From NCBI GenBank assembly GCA_020718845.1, contig DYRG01000027.1, forward strand, positions 1-37,071: a stretch of 37,071 bases of DNA. The letters run 5' to 3'. This document shows, piece by piece, positions 26,870 to 34,900 of the stretch. The DNA is from Thiomargarita sp. Its GTDB lineage: Bacteria; Pseudomonadota; Gammaproteobacteria; Beggiatoales; Beggiatoaceae. The stretch's first letter is position 1, and each line of letters starts with the position of its first letter. A program made the translations under genes and the position numbers. The notes under the pieces are model-generated. The model was not told where the DNA came from and ran no database searches. It saw only the letters and a list, made by a program, of their open reading frames with translations.

Positions 26870-27853
26870 ATGAACAAAAACTTATTAATTTTTATTTTCT
26901 TTACAGGGCTTGCACAAGCAGAAGAAAATAAAAACAGTTGTATTGAAATACCTGAGAGTAATTTGTGGTTTGATCAAACGCAAGCGTACATTTCTGAAAG
27001 TGTTTGTAGTTCAGCGATATGGTTTGATCATTTCTTTGCAAATGAACGCGATGAATCTGAAAACGTTAATCGTTATATTCGTTTAACAACGACGGCGGGT
27101 TATCGTAAGGTTGAAGGATTTGATTCAAATGTAAGATTGAGTGGACGAATTGAGTTTCCTAATGTTAAGAAAAAATTGCATTTGCTATTAGAAAGTGAAC
27201 AAGATAAAGATGCAATGGATGTATTAAGTCAAGGAAATCAAGTAACCCATCTATTGAATAAAAATAATACTAATAAATCAAATTCTGTAGGTTTGCGTTG
27301 GGATGTTTCTCAACAGGCTAATTCTGCGTTTTCAATGAATGTAGGATTGCGTTTCAATAAAACGATTAATTTGCGTTTGCAAGGTCGTTATCGTTACACT
27401 TATCCTTTAGAGGAAGATTCATTAATACGTTTAACGCAAAGTGTGTTTTGGGAAGGGAATGAAGGCGTGGGAGAAAATACCCGCGTTGATGTAGAGAAAC
27501 TTTTAGCTTCACAAACCCTTTTACGTTTTAGCCAAAATTTAGGCGTTTCTGAAGTCAGCAAAGGCAAAGAATGGCTTTCTGAAGTGGCATTATTTCATCA
27601 TTTCACGAAAGAAAAAGCGGGCGCATTGACATTTTGGTTAAGTGGAGCAACTAAACCTACAGATAACATTAGTGGCTTAGAAGAAACGGGGTTTAGCCTG
27701 CGTTATCGACAAAGTTTCTATCGCCCTTGGTTGTTCTTTGAAATTGAACCGCATTATCGATGGGTAAGAAAAAAATTTACTCGTGATTATCAACCTTCAC
27801 CCGGGATTATTGCTCGTGTAGAAATCCAATTTGGTTACAAACACGATCAATAA
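26870..27853 (+). CDS. Probable outer-membrane beta-barrel protein
   Basis: The 327-residue precursor starts with a clear signal peptide (MNKNLLIFIFFTGLAQA, then EENKN). The mature part alternates polar and hydrophobic residues in strands ending in turns. Many strands have the pattern seen in barrels, such as NLRLQGRYRYTY, SLRYRQSFY, LFFEIEPHYRW and ARVEIQFGY close to the end. There are two Cys (in NSCIEIPE and ESVCSSAIWF) near the N-terminus. An in-frame ATG at 26855 exists with GAGG upstream. The ATG at 26870, 2 bp after the previous stop, gives the better signal peptide. It closes the glycan locus and may export, anchor or receive the glycan; its exact role is unknown. Confidence 0.75.
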   Translation: MNKNLLIFIFFTGLAQAEENKNSCIEIPESNLWFDQTQAYISESVCSSAIWFDHFFANERDESENVNRYIRLTTTAGYRKVEGFDSNVRLSGRIEFPNVKKKLHLLLESEQDKDAMDVLSQGNQVTHLLNKNNTNKSNSVGLRWDVSQQANSAFSMNVGLRFNKTINLRLQGRYRYTYPLEEDSLIRLTQSVFWEGNEGVGENTRVDVEKLLASQTLLRFSQNLGVSEVSKGKEWLSEVALFHHFTKEKAGALTFWLSGATKPTDNISGLEETGFSLRYRQSFYRPWLFFEIEPHYRWVRKKFTRDYQPSPGIIARVEIQFGYKHDQ

Positions 27854-27908
27854 AAAAGGGAACTTTGCATTTGTGAAGTGCTTTTCTGTTTTGAACAAAT
27901 AAAAAATT

Positions 27909-30900
27909 ATGACTATCGAACCTTTTTATCAAATTTGTAATAACTATTGCAAACAAGTTCTTTCAATCCATTCTCAAATTAATGCAACGCCAGAATTATC
28001 CTATCGCACGGATTTAGATAATTTATTAAGAAAGGCAGCAGAATTAAACGGCATGGGAACAATTCCTTTATTAGAAGGAAAAAAACTTCTTATAGAACGC
28101 CCACATCCAGAAACGGGAAAGTCTGAGCAAATATCGGTAGGAAGACCCGATTTTATCTTTACAAATCAACAAAGTAGCGCACCATTAGGTTATTTAGAAG
28201 CAGAAGGCTTTGGAGTTAATTTAAACAAATTAACGGGTCATGCAAAACACCAAAATGATATTTTTAAAGATTGTTTGGATAATTTTATTATAACGAATCA
28301 TATTGAGTTTCAACTGTATGTAAATCGCGTAAAACAAGACAGTGTAAATTTGTTTGATTTTCCACAAGAAACCGCTGTTAAACCAGAAAAAGCAACTGCG
28401 TTATTTAAGTTATTTGAAAATTTCTTTAAACGACAATCTTATGATGCTTTTACAACTCAAATTCATTCGCCGCATGATTTAGCAGAATTATTAGCCCGCC
28501 GCACTCGCCAAATGCGCAATGAATTATTAAATAGTTTGCTCTCCAAAAATCCTCAATTATCTGATTTGTATAATTCATTTAAAACCGCGTTATTACCCGA
28601 TTTGAAACCAGAAGAATTTGCAGATATTTATGCGCAAACTATTACATATGGATTATTTACTGCGCGTTCTGCATTAGCGGGAGGACAAAAATTTACTCGC
28701 CATAGTGCAACTGCGCTTATTTCAGAAAGCAATCCATTTCTATTTGCACTCTTTGAGCATATTGCTGGCGATAAACTAGACCCCAATTTAATGTGGATTG
28801 CAGATGACATTGCAAACTTGTTATGTGGCGATTACATGGAAACGGTTTTAATGGCATTTGGAAAGCGCAAACATCAAGAAGATATAGTTGTTCATTTTTA
28901 TGAAACCTTTTTAGCGAAATACGATAAAGAAAAACGTAAAGCAAGAGGTGTTTATTATACGCCAGAATCGGTGGTTTCTTATATTGTCAAATCGGTTGAT
29001 CAAGTATTAAAGCAACATTTCGATAAAAAATTGGGTTTAGCCGATAAAGAAACTTTGATTTTAGACCCTGCCACTGGAACAGGAAGTTTTTTATTTAATG
29101 TGATTAATCATATCTATGATACCGTTAAAGAAAATCCCAAAGAATTAGGTAAATGGCAGCATTATGTTGAAAATACTCAATTATTACAACGTTTGTTTGG
29201 ATTTGAAATATTGCTTGCGCCGTATGTTGTTGCGCATTTGAAATTAACTATGTTATTGAATGAAAAAGGATTTTTAGCATCAACGTCTAAACAACAACGA
29301 TTTGAAATTTATTTAACCAATGCGTTAGAAGAACCTACGAATAAGAAATCTTCTTTGATTCCAAATTTCATTTCTCAAGAAGCCGATCAAGCCGCCGATA
29401 TTAAAAATGAAAAACCGATTTTAGTGATCTTAGGAAATCCGCCTTATTCTAATTATGGAATGATGAACAAAAACAAATGGATTTTAGATTTATTAGATAC
29501 TTACAAAATTCGAGATAAAGTGAAATTATCAAGTGAAGAAAAGAAGTTAAATTTGAATGATGATTTTATTAAATTTATTCGGTTTGGACAATGGCGAATT
29601 GATAAAACAGGTTCAGGGATTTTAGCGTTTATTTGTAATAATACCTTTATTGATGGTTTAACGCATCGTTTTATGCGTCAATCTTTATTAGAAAGTTTTG
29701 ATGAAATTTATATTTTAGATTTGCACGGAAGTAGTAAGAAAAAAGAAACTTGTCCCGATGGTTCAAAAGATGAAAATGTCTTTGATATTCAACAAGGTGT
29801 GTGCATTGTTATTTTTATTAAAAAACCGCCTTCTCTTTTTGAAGAACAATCTCAAGCAACGGTATTTCATGCAGAAATGTTTGGATTGAGAGAAACAAAA
29901 TATCAACAACTCGATGCAAATGATATTTCAACGACTCATTGGACAACCTTGAAACCACTCGCCCCCGATTTCTTTTTTGTTCCCAAAACAATTATTGCAG
30001 AAAATGATCCTTATCAGCATTTCTGGGGATTAAAAGATGTTTTTACAATTTCTGGTTCTGGTGTGAAAACAGATAGAGATGATTTGTTTTTTGATACAAA
30101 TAAGGAAGTATTGAAAGAAAGGATTCAAACTTTACTTAATAATGAAGAATTAACAGCTCAATTTATTAGCACTTATCGTATAGAAAATTCGTCAAGTTAT
30201 CCATTACTTTCAAGGATAAGAAACTCTCAATTTAATGAGCAAAATATCCATCATTGTCTTTATCGCCCTTTTGATGAAAAATGGTTATATTATTCAAATG
30301 GTTTGACCAGTCGCCCTGCATTTGATGTTATGCGATACATGATTAATAACAAAAATTTAGGTTTAATAACTGTTCGTCAAGTTGCAGAGAATAATTTTAC
30401 ACATATTTTTATTTCTGATTGTTTAGCAGATTTTAGAATGACTTTAAGTAATAGAGGAGGCTGTTATTTATTTCCCCTTTATCTTTATCAAACGGATAAT
30501 TTAAAGGGAGAAACGTTAAAGATACCGAACTTCAAAAAAGAGTTTTTAGAAGGGTTTGCGAAGGCGTTGAACTTAAAGCAAGTTGAACCGTTTAATTTAC
30601 CCGAAAATATAAGTGCAGAAATGATTTTACACTATATGTATGCGGTATTTCACGCGCCCAGCTATCGTGAAAAATATGCGGAACGTTTGAAAACCGATTT
30701 TCCCCGTTTGCCATTACCTCAAAATAGCCAACAATTTCAATCACTTATTAAGATTAGTGAACAATTAATTGGATTGCATTTATTAAACAATATTGCGATT
30801 GAAGATGAACAACAACGTCCCTTATTTCCATTTGCGAAAACGATTCCAGAATTGGTTGAAAATATGACCATTCAAAAACCCGATTACATTGAGAATCAAC

Positions 30901-31124
30901 AACGAATTTATGTGAATAAAACGCATTATTTTGGAAAGGTTGAAAAAGGTTTGTGGGAATTTAGAATTGGAGGTTATCAAGTGTGTGAAAAATGGTTAAA
31001 AGATCGCAAAGATCGTATTTTAACCGCAGAGGAAATTACTCATTATCAACGTATTTTAGTCGCATTATCCAAAACCCAGCAACTCATGAAAGAAATAGAT
31101 ACCTATCTGGATAGAAATCCATAA
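27909..31124 (+). CDS. Type ISP/IIG-like restriction-modification protein (nuclease-like, N6-adenine methylase, specificity)
   Basis: One 1071-residue chain combines several parts. Residues 25-150 are a PD-(D/E)xK-like region (GRPDFIF 78-84, GYLEAEGFG 94-102). A helical connector leads to the methylase: GVYYTPESVVSYIV (347-360), the SAM loop DPATGTGSF (386-394) and the catalytic NPPY (510-513) of gamma-type N6-adenine methylases. The C-terminal third has YRPFDEKWLYY, a Type ISP-like specificity domain. There is no DEAD/DEAH helicase, so it is shorter than true type ISP enzymes. The residue expected to be the catalytic Lys after E97-x is Glu99, so cleavage may be lost. It starts 55 bp after the outer-membrane protein and stands alone. 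Confidence 0.9.
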   Translation: MTIEPFYQICNNYCKQVLSIHSQINATPELSYRTDLDNLLRKAAELNGMGTIPLLEGKKLLIERPHPETGKSEQISVGRPDFIFTNQQSSAPLGYLEAEGFGVNLNKLTGHAKHQNDIFKDCLDNFIITNHIEFQLYVNRVKQDSVNLFDFPQETAVKPEKATALFKLFENFFKRQSYDAFTTQIHSPHDLAELLARRTRQMRNELLNSLLSKNPQLSDLYNSFKTALLPDLKPEEFADIYAQTITYGLFTARSALAGGQKFTRHSATALISESNPFLFALFEHIAGDKLDPNLMWIADDIANLLCGDYMETVLMAFGKRKHQEDIVVHFYETFLAKYDKEKRKARGVYYTPESVVSYIVKSVDQVLKQHFDKKLGLADKETLILDPATGTGSFLFNVINHIYDTVKENPKELGKWQHYVENTQLLQRLFGFEILLAPYVVAHLKLTMLLNEKGFLASTSKQQRFEIYLTNALEEPTNKKSSLIPNFISQEADQAADIKNEKPILVILGNPPYSNYGMMNKNKWILDLLDTYKIRDKVKLSSEEKKLNLNDDFIKFIRFGQWRIDKTGSGILAFICNNTFIDGLTHRFMRQSLLESFDEIYILDLHGSSKKKETCPDGSKDENVFDIQQGVCIVIFIKKPPSLFEEQSQATVFHAEMFGLRETKYQQLDANDISTTHWTTLKPLAPDFFFVPKTIIAENDPYQHFWGLKDVFTISGSGVKTDRDDLFFDTNKEVLKERIQTLLNNEELTAQFISTYRIENSSSYPLLSRIRNSQFNEQNIHHCLYRPFDEKWLYYSNGLTSRPAFDVMRYMINNKNLGLITVRQVAENNFTHIFISDCLADFRMTLSNRGGCYLFPLYLYQTDNLKGETLKIPNFKKEFLEGFAKALNLKQVEPFNLPENISAEMILHYMYAVFHAPSYREKYAERLKTDFPRLPLPQNSQQFQSLIKISEQLIGLHLLNNIAIEDEQQRPLFPFAKTIPELVENMTIQKPDYIENQQRIYVNKTHYFGKVEKGLWEFRIGGYQVCEKWLKDRKDRILTAEEITHYQRILVALSKTQQLMKEIDTYLDRNP

Positions 31125-31170
31125 GGTGCAATTACATTGCACTGAAATAAATGCCATTAAATTAAAGCAT

Positions 31171-31208
31171 AAAAAAAGACTGGCAGTCCTTAAAGGAATA
31201 CCAGTCTT
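31171..31208 (-). terminator. Rho-independent terminator of the CHASE histidine kinase gene
   Basis: The arms AAGACTGG (31176-31183) and CCAGTCTT (31201-31208), extended by an inner TCC/GGA pairing, form the stem. Read leftwards it ends in seven T (complement of 31171-31177). It lies 17 bp after the kinase stop and 50 bp after the restriction-modification gene, and may act in both directions. Confidence 0.88.
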
Positions 31209-31224
31209 AATTGTTTAGAATTAA

Positions 31225-33066
31225 TTAGAAATTATGCGCTGGAAGTTTGAGGACGTAAGTTGTGCCTTTACCTGGTTCAACTTCAATATCAAAACGACCG
31301 TGCATCATTTGCCAGAAATGCGAACTAATTGCTAATCCTAAACGTACCGATTGTTCTCCGCCACTTGCATGAGGATCGGCTTTCGCAAGGGCTTTTAGCA
31401 ACCATTCACGACGTTCTGTGGGCATTCCGCCGCTAGTATCTCGCACCGAGAAACGAATCCATTCTTTGCCCGCTTCTAATTCACGAGAAACATCCAACGT
31501 AATTTGACCGTTTTCAGTGGCTTCGGAAGCGTTGTTAATTAAATTGAACAACACTTGATGCAAGCGGGTTAAATCAGTTTGCATTGTGCCGATGTCAGAT
31601 GGGCAATTGACCACCAACGTATTGCCATTTTGACGCGACAGAACGGTTGCAATGCTTTCGACTTCTTCGACCAAGTGCATGATTTTACAGGTTTCTGAAT
31701 GGAGTTCGATTTTGCCCGTTTTGATCTTCGACAAATCTAAAATTCCATCACTCATTGAAAGCAAATATTTCGCAGAAATGTAAATTCTATCGACATCCGA
31801 TGCAATCGCTAAATTTGGCGTGTCTTCGACTTCTTCACGCACCAATTCGCTGTAACCAATAATCGCATTTAACGGCGTGCGTAATTGGTGGCTCATGTTC
31901 GCTAAGAAACGAGATTGCGCTAAATTCGCGGATTCGGCAGCTTCCGCCATCAAATAGGCGTGACGCATCGAGTTGTGGAAATAAAGGGCTAATAACAGCG
32001 TGATAAATAAGCCAGAAATAAGAACTGTCGTTGCCTGCCAACGATACCCTGCCAATAAATGATAACCGGGTGCGGAACTACAAACGACCGTTAAAGTTCT
32101 TCCGCCAATAGTTAATTTGCGTTCGATTTTTAATTTAACGCTTTCAAAGTCTTGGTTGAGTTCTTTTTCGGAAAGACCATCTAAGATGCTTTCGTCGACT
32201 TGCCCGGGTAAGAAATGTAAAAAGCGCGCATCTTCTTCAATGTCTTCAGAATTATCGAAGACCCGAATATCAATCGGACGTGGTTCGAGGGTTTTCATCG
32301 CAATATCAAGCACATCGCCCACTAAATACACCGCCATCACAAAACCCGCAAAAGCGTCACGACGTTGTGCCATTGTTTGGATGGGCGCGTTGGGTTTGTA
32401 AATGGGCAAGAAAATCACCGAACCCGATTGATTTGCGGTATCTGGTACTAACGTGACGTGAGAAATTGCCACAGGTTCGCCGCTATCTCGAGAAGCCAAC
32501 AGCAACGCCCGCCGATGTTTATCCGCAGAAATATCTAAACCAATAGAAACTTCATTTCCTTCAATGGGTTGCACATAAAACAACGGCAAATAACTATCGC
32601 GTTGGGCTGCGGGGATAATTTTACCGTCGATGTTTAACTCATTGAATTGAAAGTTCGGATAAATTTTCTGTGCATCTGCCAAAAATTCAGCACGTTTGTC
32701 AGCGCTGACAAACGGAATCCATTCAACCGCTTTGATCGAATTATCCTTACTAATCAAAGGCATGACGTAGTTTTTAAACATTTCAGGGCTAACACCCGTT
32801 CCGACCGCTTGGAAAAAAGCGCTCATGCTGGACGTGACTAAATCGATTTTATGTTTTAACGCCCGTTCAATAGCGATGGCGCGGTCTTCAGCAGCCACCT
32901 GAAAAGTGTTGCGTGTGCGTTCCTCTTCCCACATATGCACAAAAATATACAAGCCAATCGACACCAAAATCCCCACCGTCAAACTTAAAACAATGGGCAA
33001 ATAGAGTCTGCCGCCGTCGGAAGAATTTACCCGCGAAGGGTTTGTTTGAGTAGTGTGTTTATCCAC
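31225..33066 (-). CDS. CHASE-domain sensor histidine kinase
   Basis: This 613-residue membrane kinase has a span at 22-43, a periplasmic CHASE sensor at about 60-275 (AVEWIPFVSADKRAEF, LPLFYVQPIEGNEVSIGLDI), a second span at about 342-362, and HisKA with the phospho-His H393 in ANMSHQLRTPLNAIIGYSEL. In the ATPase domain the N-box reads LFNLINNASEAT (506-517). The G1 loop is DTSGGMP rather than DTGxG, the F-box is not recognisable, and the G2 loop reads RLGLAIS. It could still bind ATP, but the lid is atypical. No response regulator or receiver domain is present, so it is an orphan. The start is a GTG with GGAGAGG close upstream. Confidence 0.92.
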   Translation of the reverse strand: MDKHTTQTNPSRVNSSDGGRLYLPIVLSLTVGILVSIGLYIFVHMWEEERTRNTFQVAAEDRAIAIERALKHKIDLVTSSMSAFFQAVGTGVSPEMFKNYVMPLISKDNSIKAVEWIPFVSADKRAEFLADAQKIYPNFQFNELNIDGKIIPAAQRDSYLPLFYVQPIEGNEVSIGLDISADKHRRALLLASRDSGEPVAISHVTLVPDTANQSGSVIFLPIYKPNAPIQTMAQRRDAFAGFVMAVYLVGDVLDIAMKTLEPRPIDIRVFDNSEDIEEDARFLHFLPGQVDESILDGLSEKELNQDFESVKLKIERKLTIGGRTLTVVCSSAPGYHLLAGYRWQATTVLISGLFITLLLALYFHNSMRHAYLMAEAAESANLAQSRFLANMSHQLRTPLNAIIGYSELVREEVEDTPNLAIASDVDRIYISAKYLLSMSDGILDLSKIKTGKIELHSETCKIMHLVEEVESIATVLSRQNGNTLVVNCPSDIGTMQTDLTRLHQVLFNLINNASEATENGQITLDVSRELEAGKEWIRFSVRDTSGGMPTERREWLLKALAKADPHASGGEQSVRLGLAISSHFWQMMHGRFDIEVEPGKGTTYVLKLPAHNF

Positions 33067-33305
33067 AATTCCTCTCCTTGAAATGTGACTTAAAGTAAAA
33101 AATTAACCGTACCATCTAAGCAGATGTTATGCCGTAATCCCCTCATTTTGCCTGTTAAGTACCCCTTATCGCAAGCTATTTTTCAAAAACCTCTTAACCT
33201 ATTATTTTTAATGGCATATTTGACAGTTTAATTAACCTGTTCATTTTGTGCCAGATCGTCCTTTTCAGGATTAAACAAAGGAATATTTCTCAAAGGGAGA
33301 AAAAA

Positions 33306-33339
33306 TGAATGAGTTGCGAGGTGTAAAGCAGCTCATTCG
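33306..33339 (-). terminator. Probable terminator of the DsrE-like gene
   Basis: AATGAGTTGC (33308-33317) pairs with GCAGCTCATT (33328-33337) through one G-T pair, extended by two outer pairs, around a 10-nt loop. Read leftwards it is followed by a T-rich tract (complement of 33299-33305). It sits 20 bp after the DsrE-like stop. The 294-bp spacer 33067-33359 otherwise holds only the kinase promoter region. Confidence 0.65.
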
Positions 33340-33359
33340 ATATTAAAAAGATAATAAAA

Positions 33360-33791
33360 TCAAGGGCGTAAATAGGCATAGCCTTGTTCTTGTAGTTCGA
33401 CGATTCTCACTACACCAGCGGGAACAACTTTCACGCCTTCTTCTAATTTTGGAACAACGCCGTTATTTTGAGCAGCCACGCGGTCAAGGGTATTTTTACA
33501 CATTGAAAAGCTGATGTTTTGCATCACTAAATTGGGGATGCGTTTAGATTCTGGACTCTCGCCCGCCATCAAACTTAACCCTTTGTTAAACGCAACAATT
33601 TCAATATCGACATCATCCATGCCCCATGCTTTTTGCATATTAAGTGCATTTCCTAACGCCATTTGATGTAATGCAGGATCGTCCGAATTAACTTGAATCA
33701 CAACCCTATGTTTTTTCAAGTTATTTTGTTCCGCAACGACGATATTTTGCACTAACATCAACCCTAAAATTATTCCATACATCAAACGCAT
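33360..33791 (-). CDS. Exported DsrE/DsrF-like family protein
   Basis: This 143-residue protein opens with a signal peptide (MRLMYGIILGLMLVQNIVVA, then EQNN). The mature part is a DsrE-like fold: HRVVIQVNSDDPALHQMALG near 28-47, DVDIEIVAFNKGLSLM near 60-75, and ISFSMCKNTLDRV near 94-106 with a single Cys where sulfur-carrier members keep their reactive thiol, followed by GVKVVPAGVVRIVELQEQGY. Cytosolic DsrE proteins pass persulfide sulfur. Exported relatives are common in sulfur-oxidising bacteria but poorly characterised, so the role is inferred. A strong AAAGGAG site precedes the ATG at 33791. Confidence 0.88.
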   Translation of the reverse strand: MRLMYGIILGLMLVQNIVVAEQNNLKKHRVVIQVNSDDPALHQMALGNALNMQKAWGMDDVDIEIVAFNKGLSLMAGESPESKRIPNLVMQNISFSMCKNTLDRVAAQNNGVVPKLEEGVKVVPAGVVRIVELQEQGYAYLRP

Positions 33792-33868
33792 ATCCTTTCT
33801 CCTTTGGTCAAAAAAGTGATCATAACATTAATTGTTTTGTTTGTTCAATTTGCAGCGTGTTTTCCTTA

Positions 33869-33931
33869 ATATAGAAATATTATATCATATATAGATTAAT
33901 TAGAGAAAAGGCATAGCCAAGTTTTCTCAAA
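33869..33931 (+). repeat. Dispersed 63-bp repeat, copy B
   Basis: It matches the reverse complement of 12257-12319 with about seven differences. It carries the hairpin GAGAAAAGGC-ATA-GCCAAGTTTTCTC; both copies differ in the loop but keep the stem. It abuts the MITE-like element at 33934. Confidence 0.8.
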
Positions 33932-33933
33932 GT

Positions 33934-34014
33934 GGTGGCGGTGCATTTGGTGAATGATAGTCTTTATATTTCAAGGAATTAAAACAGTATTTCACTCTAT
34001 AGTGCACCACTACC
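33934..34014 (+). repeat. MITE-like 81-bp element with terminal inverted repeats
   Basis: The ends GGTGGCGGTGCA (33934-33945) and TGCACCACTACC (34003-34014) are inverted repeats matching at 10 of 12 positions. The core shares 23 identical bases with copy C (1414-1436). The right end recurs exactly as GGTAGTGGTGCA at 37017-37028. It has no coding capacity. Confidence 0.65.
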
Positions 34015-34105
34015 AAAGCGTTTAAATAATCCTCAAAAAACTTGAGTTCGGGATAACTTAATTTTAATTTCTATTTAATTTAAAACTTAGGTTATTTTAA
34101 TTTAT

Positions 34106-34140
34106 AAAAAAAGAGCGGGAATATTTTCTCGCTCTTTTTT
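34106..34140 (-). terminator. Bidirectional-looking terminator after the small secreted protein gene
   Basis: An A run, the stem AAAAAAGAGCG / CGCTCTTTTTT and a T run form a symmetric hairpin with a loop of about 12 nt. It lies 20 bp after the stop of the gene at 34160-34807 and would stop transcription from either side. Confidence 0.9.
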
Positions 34141-34159
34141 ATTTTAAGTGCTTTGTGGA

Positions 34160-34807
34160 TCAACGATTTATTTGAAAATTCTCGAGGGGTTGAACGCTCT
34201 CAAGGTTAAGATCAAAGGTAAATGCGGTAGGTTTTTGTTGTTTCAAGTCAACATTGTAATTGGAGGTGGTTTGTTCACCAGAGGAAGATACCACTCGAAC
34301 GTTTAAACAAGGAATCTTTAAATCACCCGCTTCACCCGCCATTGTAACATAATTTGCAATACAGTGATTTGGGGCAGCATAAGTAATTGTTTTACTACTA
34401 GTGTCATCCAGTGAGCAATCATCTTTAACTATCAGTATTTTTCTAATTCCCACGAGAGCATTGGCGTATGCTTGATAACCTATCATTAAATCTACCCATT
34501 GAGATGTTTGTGTTGGGCATTTTTCTTTATATGAAAGGGTATCAAATACTAATACTTTTCCAGTTGCTGTTAGTTTGGCGTGATCAACTGTACCATAAAC
34601 ACATTTTTCTCCGTTGATTGCAACGTTTCCAAGTGCCGTAATCACTGCTGCGGGATAAAAGCACATTCCTTCAAAAGTATTATCTGGTTTTTGAGTAATG
34701 GCGACTTGAACGCCCGCCGATAAATTCCACATACCCGTTAAATCTAATGCCGCCGCTGGTTGAGCAACTGATGCACTAATCACTGCCGATAACAAGAGTT
34801 TTTTCAT
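34160..34807 (-). CDS. Secreted protein of unknown function
   Basis: The 215-residue precursor starts MKKLLLSAVISASVAQPAAA, a classic signal peptide cleaved before LDLTG. The mature start, LDLTGMWNLSAGVQVAITQK, followed by short alternating strands and GTVDHAKLTATGKVLVFDTL, suggests a small beta-barrel like a lipocalin, but I do not recognise the family. Six Cys in the mature part (including FEGMCFYP, GEKCVYG, KEKCPT, DDCSLD, NHCIAN, IPCLNV) could form three disulfides. The frame opens earlier at 34849. The ATG at 34807 has AGGAA upstream and starts the signal peptide. It follows the larger secreted-protein gene on the same strand across a strong hairpin. Confidence 0.75.
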   Translation of the reverse strand: MKKLLLSAVISASVAQPAAALDLTGMWNLSAGVQVAITQKPDNTFEGMCFYPAAVITALGNVAINGEKCVYGTVDHAKLTATGKVLVFDTLSYKEKCPTQTSQWVDLMIGYQAYANALVGIRKILIVKDDCSLDDTSSKTITYAAPNHCIANYVTMAGEAGDLKIPCLNVRVVSSSGEQTTSNYNVDLKQQKPTAFTFDLNLESVQPLENFQINR

Positions 34808-34828
34808 AAAATGTTTCCTAAAAAGTTG

Positions 34829-34900
34829 ATTAAAAAAGATGGATAACAAACTAAAGACTTATCTCCATAAATGAATACAGAAATAAGTCTTTGTTTGTTA
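34829..34900 (-). terminator. Long hairpin terminator overlapping the stop of the large secreted-protein gene
   Basis: 34844-34862 and 34883-34900 pair over 18 bp with a single bulged base and a loop of about 20 nt. Read leftwards a T run follows (complement of 34831-34838). The stop codon of the 702-residue frame is inside the stem. It sits between the two secreted-protein genes and may reduce rather than block transcription of the second. Confidence 0.85.

Larger units (their letters stand above)
33792..34159. other. Intergenic region with composite repeat and terminator
   Basis: This 368-bp spacer contains no supportable gene. It holds the promoter region of the DsrE-like gene, the composite repeat at 33869-34014 and the terminator at 34106-34140. 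Confidence 0.65.

Noticed and set aside
32117-32401. 94-codon + strand frame inside the CHASE kinase gene
   Set aside because: Shadow of a gene with clear domains on the other strand; low-complexity Ser-rich product.
33305-33346. 13-codon frame MNELRGVKQLIRY with a good GGGAG site upstream
   Set aside because: It coincides exactly with a stem-loop that works as the terminator of the DsrE-like gene; it has the size of a leader peptide, but no downstream gene on that strand would use it.
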